Positions 61,401 through 64,000 of a stretch of DNA of 64,000 nucleotides are shown one piece after another. Position 1 is the stretch's first letter. Each line of letters begins with the position of its first letter. The notes under the pieces are model-generated. The model was not told where the DNA came from. It did no database searches and worked only from the letters and a program-made list of their open reading frames with translations. Both the position numbers and the translations under genes were made by a program. The stretch is from Montifringilla adamsi (Eukaryota > Chordata > Aves > Passeriformes > Passeridae), in assembly GCA_017590115.1 (NCBI GenBank), contig JAGGNK010008448.1, positions 3,412,794-3,476,793 on the forward strand, in the 5' to 3' direction.

Positions 61401-64000
61401 AAGTTACTCACATTTATCTTTAAAGCTTCCTGAACAATGGTATTTTTTAAAAACTCCCTTTGAAACAGAGTTTCATGTGTCACAGCTTTCCTTATGTTTT
61501 ATCAGCCATTAACCTCCTTACTTTTAAGTTACTTGCCATAGGTAATTAATTTCTCACTTAATTAAGGTAAGACAACTGATTCCCTGTAGGCATAGAAACA
61601 AGGAAGCCTGAGAAACAGTTATATGCATGCTGAGCAGACTGGCTCTGTCTTCTCTCAACTGCGCAGGATTTTTTTTTTTTTTAATTTTATAGCAAATACA
61701 ATGTTAGTCGTAGTATTGAAGTATGTTATTAAAAAAACCCAACATTCTTTTAATCTTAAACCTAAGAGATGGTGCCTACTGGTAAAGTCTGTCACTCTGA
61801 ATAATGCATTCACTCCATTCTGATTTGAGGAATACTTATTACACTTTCTGGAGGTAAAAAACTGAATTGCAACACCTTCAGGTAAGAACACTATGGGCCA
61901 ATACACAAGAATAGCATCCCAGTTCTTTTACCATGACATGAATCAATGACATCCAGACTCTGACACGTAAAATATTCATTACTGTACAATAACCAGTTAA
62001 CTCTTCCTTAACAAAATAATCTATGTAGATTTCCTTTTTTTTCTCTATCAGGATGATATATACGATGAACTGCCAAATGTAAAAAGCTGGTCAGACACTT
62101 CTGTATTTACCTCTCTGCATAATATCTTGTTATGGCAACATTCAAAACACCAATTTTCACAGAACAGCTGGAGGTGACAGAAGCAGCCAAGGTAGCTCTT
62201 ACTGTATATTACAGGAATGTAAACACTTGGTGAAGGAGGGTTGGGGGATGATTTCAGAGTGGTTATGTTTTTAGATTGATTGTTTCACAGGGGAATGATT
62301 TCTGCAGAAGTGAACCTTACTCCTTCTCTACTCAAGCACAGAAGCACTATTACAGTTGAGAGAAAGGAGAAATTTGGTTGGGGTTTTTGGTTGTTTTGTG
62401 GGACGTTTTTTTCTTTAGTGTTTTTTTTTGTTTGTTTGTTTGTTTGGGGATTTTTGTTTGTTTGTTGGCTTGTGGTTTTGATGGTTTTTTTCCATCTGGG
62501 TGGGCTTTTTCCCCCTGTTGCTTGTTTATTTTATTTTTAAACTTGGTGAAAGGGCTGAAAAGTTCAAGAACCCTGGAGTATGCATATACAAAGAGATTAA
62601 TTCACAACATGCTGCAAGGTTATCTAAGAAAACTTAAGTCACACTCAATACATTTCCCAGGAGACACTATCCTCAGTTTCAAAAGCATGTTCACAGTTAT
62701 TCTGCTAAGGTTTCCTGAAATTCTGTAACTAAGGACAGTGACATGTGAATGACAACAATTTTGTCACAATCCTGAAGGCTCTGTTGACTAAATCTCAGCA
62801 ACCTGATCCTTTACAACCATCTAATTCACAGTGGAAACCAAACTAGTCTTGAAATTTTATCTGGAGATTAGGAAGACATCTACCATCTACCTCTAAGTCA
62901 ATAATTTCCTGAATCTTTTAGAAATAGTGGTATTTATAAATGTTCTCATACACTGGTGAAATGGCTCTATTTTCAGTTTGTGCAAATGGTAGAAATTAAT
63001 TGCCATTGTTTCAGTGAATATAAATTATCCAGATCCAGAGTAGCAATGATCTTCTAGTGACATGAATATCCACATAAAACAGACATGAAATTAATGAAAG
63101 AGGAGTCTTTTGATAAAAAGTAATGATAAGGAATAATTCCATGTTAAGAGTTTGGGTCAACAGCATTGTTAACCATTCTAAGGAGTAAATTATGGAAATA
63201 AGTGGAAGGGATCAGAGAAAATTAAGTTCTGTAAGTAAGACCAGTATGATGATGGATCCATCAAAGAAATGAGTTTGAATGGGCAGCACCATAAACTGAC
63301 ACATAATGATATGAGGACTAAAGAAGACAACTTCATCCATAGCTGAGAAAGTATCAGTACTAATGAGTGTACATGGAAGAGGTTGGAGACAAACAACAAA
63401 TCCAAAATATTTGTGCATCTTTAGCATTAAGAAGCCCAGAGATTTATGACACTGTGCATATGTAACAGGAGAAAACAATCTCTTCTCTTTGCCATAGTTT
63501 TTTGGCCATGATGAAAACTATTCATAAATGTATCCAACACAACCCTTCAGGCTTCAAAAAAAGTAAATTCCAACAATAAAGAACACCTGTTTTAAGAGAG
63601 AACACAAAGTCCTCTCTTCACTCCCAATCTTTTCCAAACAAAAATTCTTAAGTAAGATAATTTAAAAATTCTTTTGTACATCAGGGCATAATCTTCAGGA
63701 ATCTTAGGGGAAAAATTATATATCTTAAACTTAATAATGCTTTCTTATAGGACCCTTGTAGCCAAACAAGGAATAAACCTAAAATTCTGTATGTTTTCAT
63801 TGACCAGGTTACCTATACAATAATTTTTCTTCTAAAAAAACTTTCTGCCTAGGAGACAGACTATTTCCAATAAAAATAAGTCACTCTGAAAAGTTGTTTC
63901 AGCTTTAGGGGCAAAACTGTAGAAATATTGGCAATATGCTCAAAAAGTTTGCTGGCAAAGACCAATATGACAACTCTACAACCCCAACTTCAGGACTAAG
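55438..64000. other. probable 5' intron region of KNDC1
   Basis: Frames here resemble nothing known. I looked for the expected upstream KIND1 exon (a motif like FVPPEF before AHIYSLG) on the minus strand and did not see it, nor a CpG-rich promoter. The remaining exons are probably beyond 64,000. A TTTG simple repeat lies near 62,421-62,466. Confidence 0.5.
62421..62466. repeat. (TTTG)n simple repeat
   Basis: A run of T is followed by repeated TTTG units within a wider G/T-rich stretch. Confidence 0.85.

Overview
The window is vertebrate, almost certainly avian, nuclear DNA. It carries two 3'-end fragments of CR1 LINEs (about 14.9 kb and 25.1 kb), the typical bird retroposon, has a compact intron structure, and contains two linked genes, VENTX and KNDC1, that also adjoin each other on human 10q26.3. 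Both genes lie on the minus strand. There is no bacterial-style content, and most open frames in the window are chance frames in intergenic or intronic DNA.

Region by region. 1-7.3 kb: intergenic DNA downstream of VENTX. It holds a candidate plus-strand poly(A) site (1.79 kb), an A-rich tract (2.34-2.47 kb), a dense cluster of homeodomain, TCF and GATA-type sites (3.69-3.76 kb), and a CpG-rich block of about 2 kb with no recognisable gene (3.88-5.87 kb). 7.3-9.2 kb: VENTX, a three-exon Vent-class homeobox gene of 248 codons, complete, with a TATA box, a short 5'UTR and a poly(A) signal. Its proximal promoter repeats the same set of motifs seen at 3.7 kb, and two perfect octamer motifs lie further upstream. 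9.2-22 kb: intergenic DNA with no gene seen; mammalian UTF1 would fall in this interval but is not visible.

22-55.4 kb: KNDC1 (v-KIND), a brain RasGEF with KIND domains. I resolved 26 exons by splice sites and continuous reading frame, plus one tentative 38-nt exon needed to keep the frame. Together they give 1772 codons, from the C-lobe of the first KIND domain through KIND2, a coiled coil, RasGEF_N and the catalytic RasGEF domain to the stop. The first exons (N-lobe of KIND1 and the initiator) are not found. 55.4-64 kb is AT-rich DNA that is probably a large 5' intron.

Functionally the genes are independent: VENTX is a BMP-pathway and pluripotency-linked transcription factor, and KNDC1 is a neuronal Ras activator. 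The most interesting observations are the shared motif module between the VENTX promoter and a downstream element, an in-frame intron inside the VENTX homeodomain, a GC-AG intron and a probable micro-exon in KNDC1, and the gene-less CpG-rich block.
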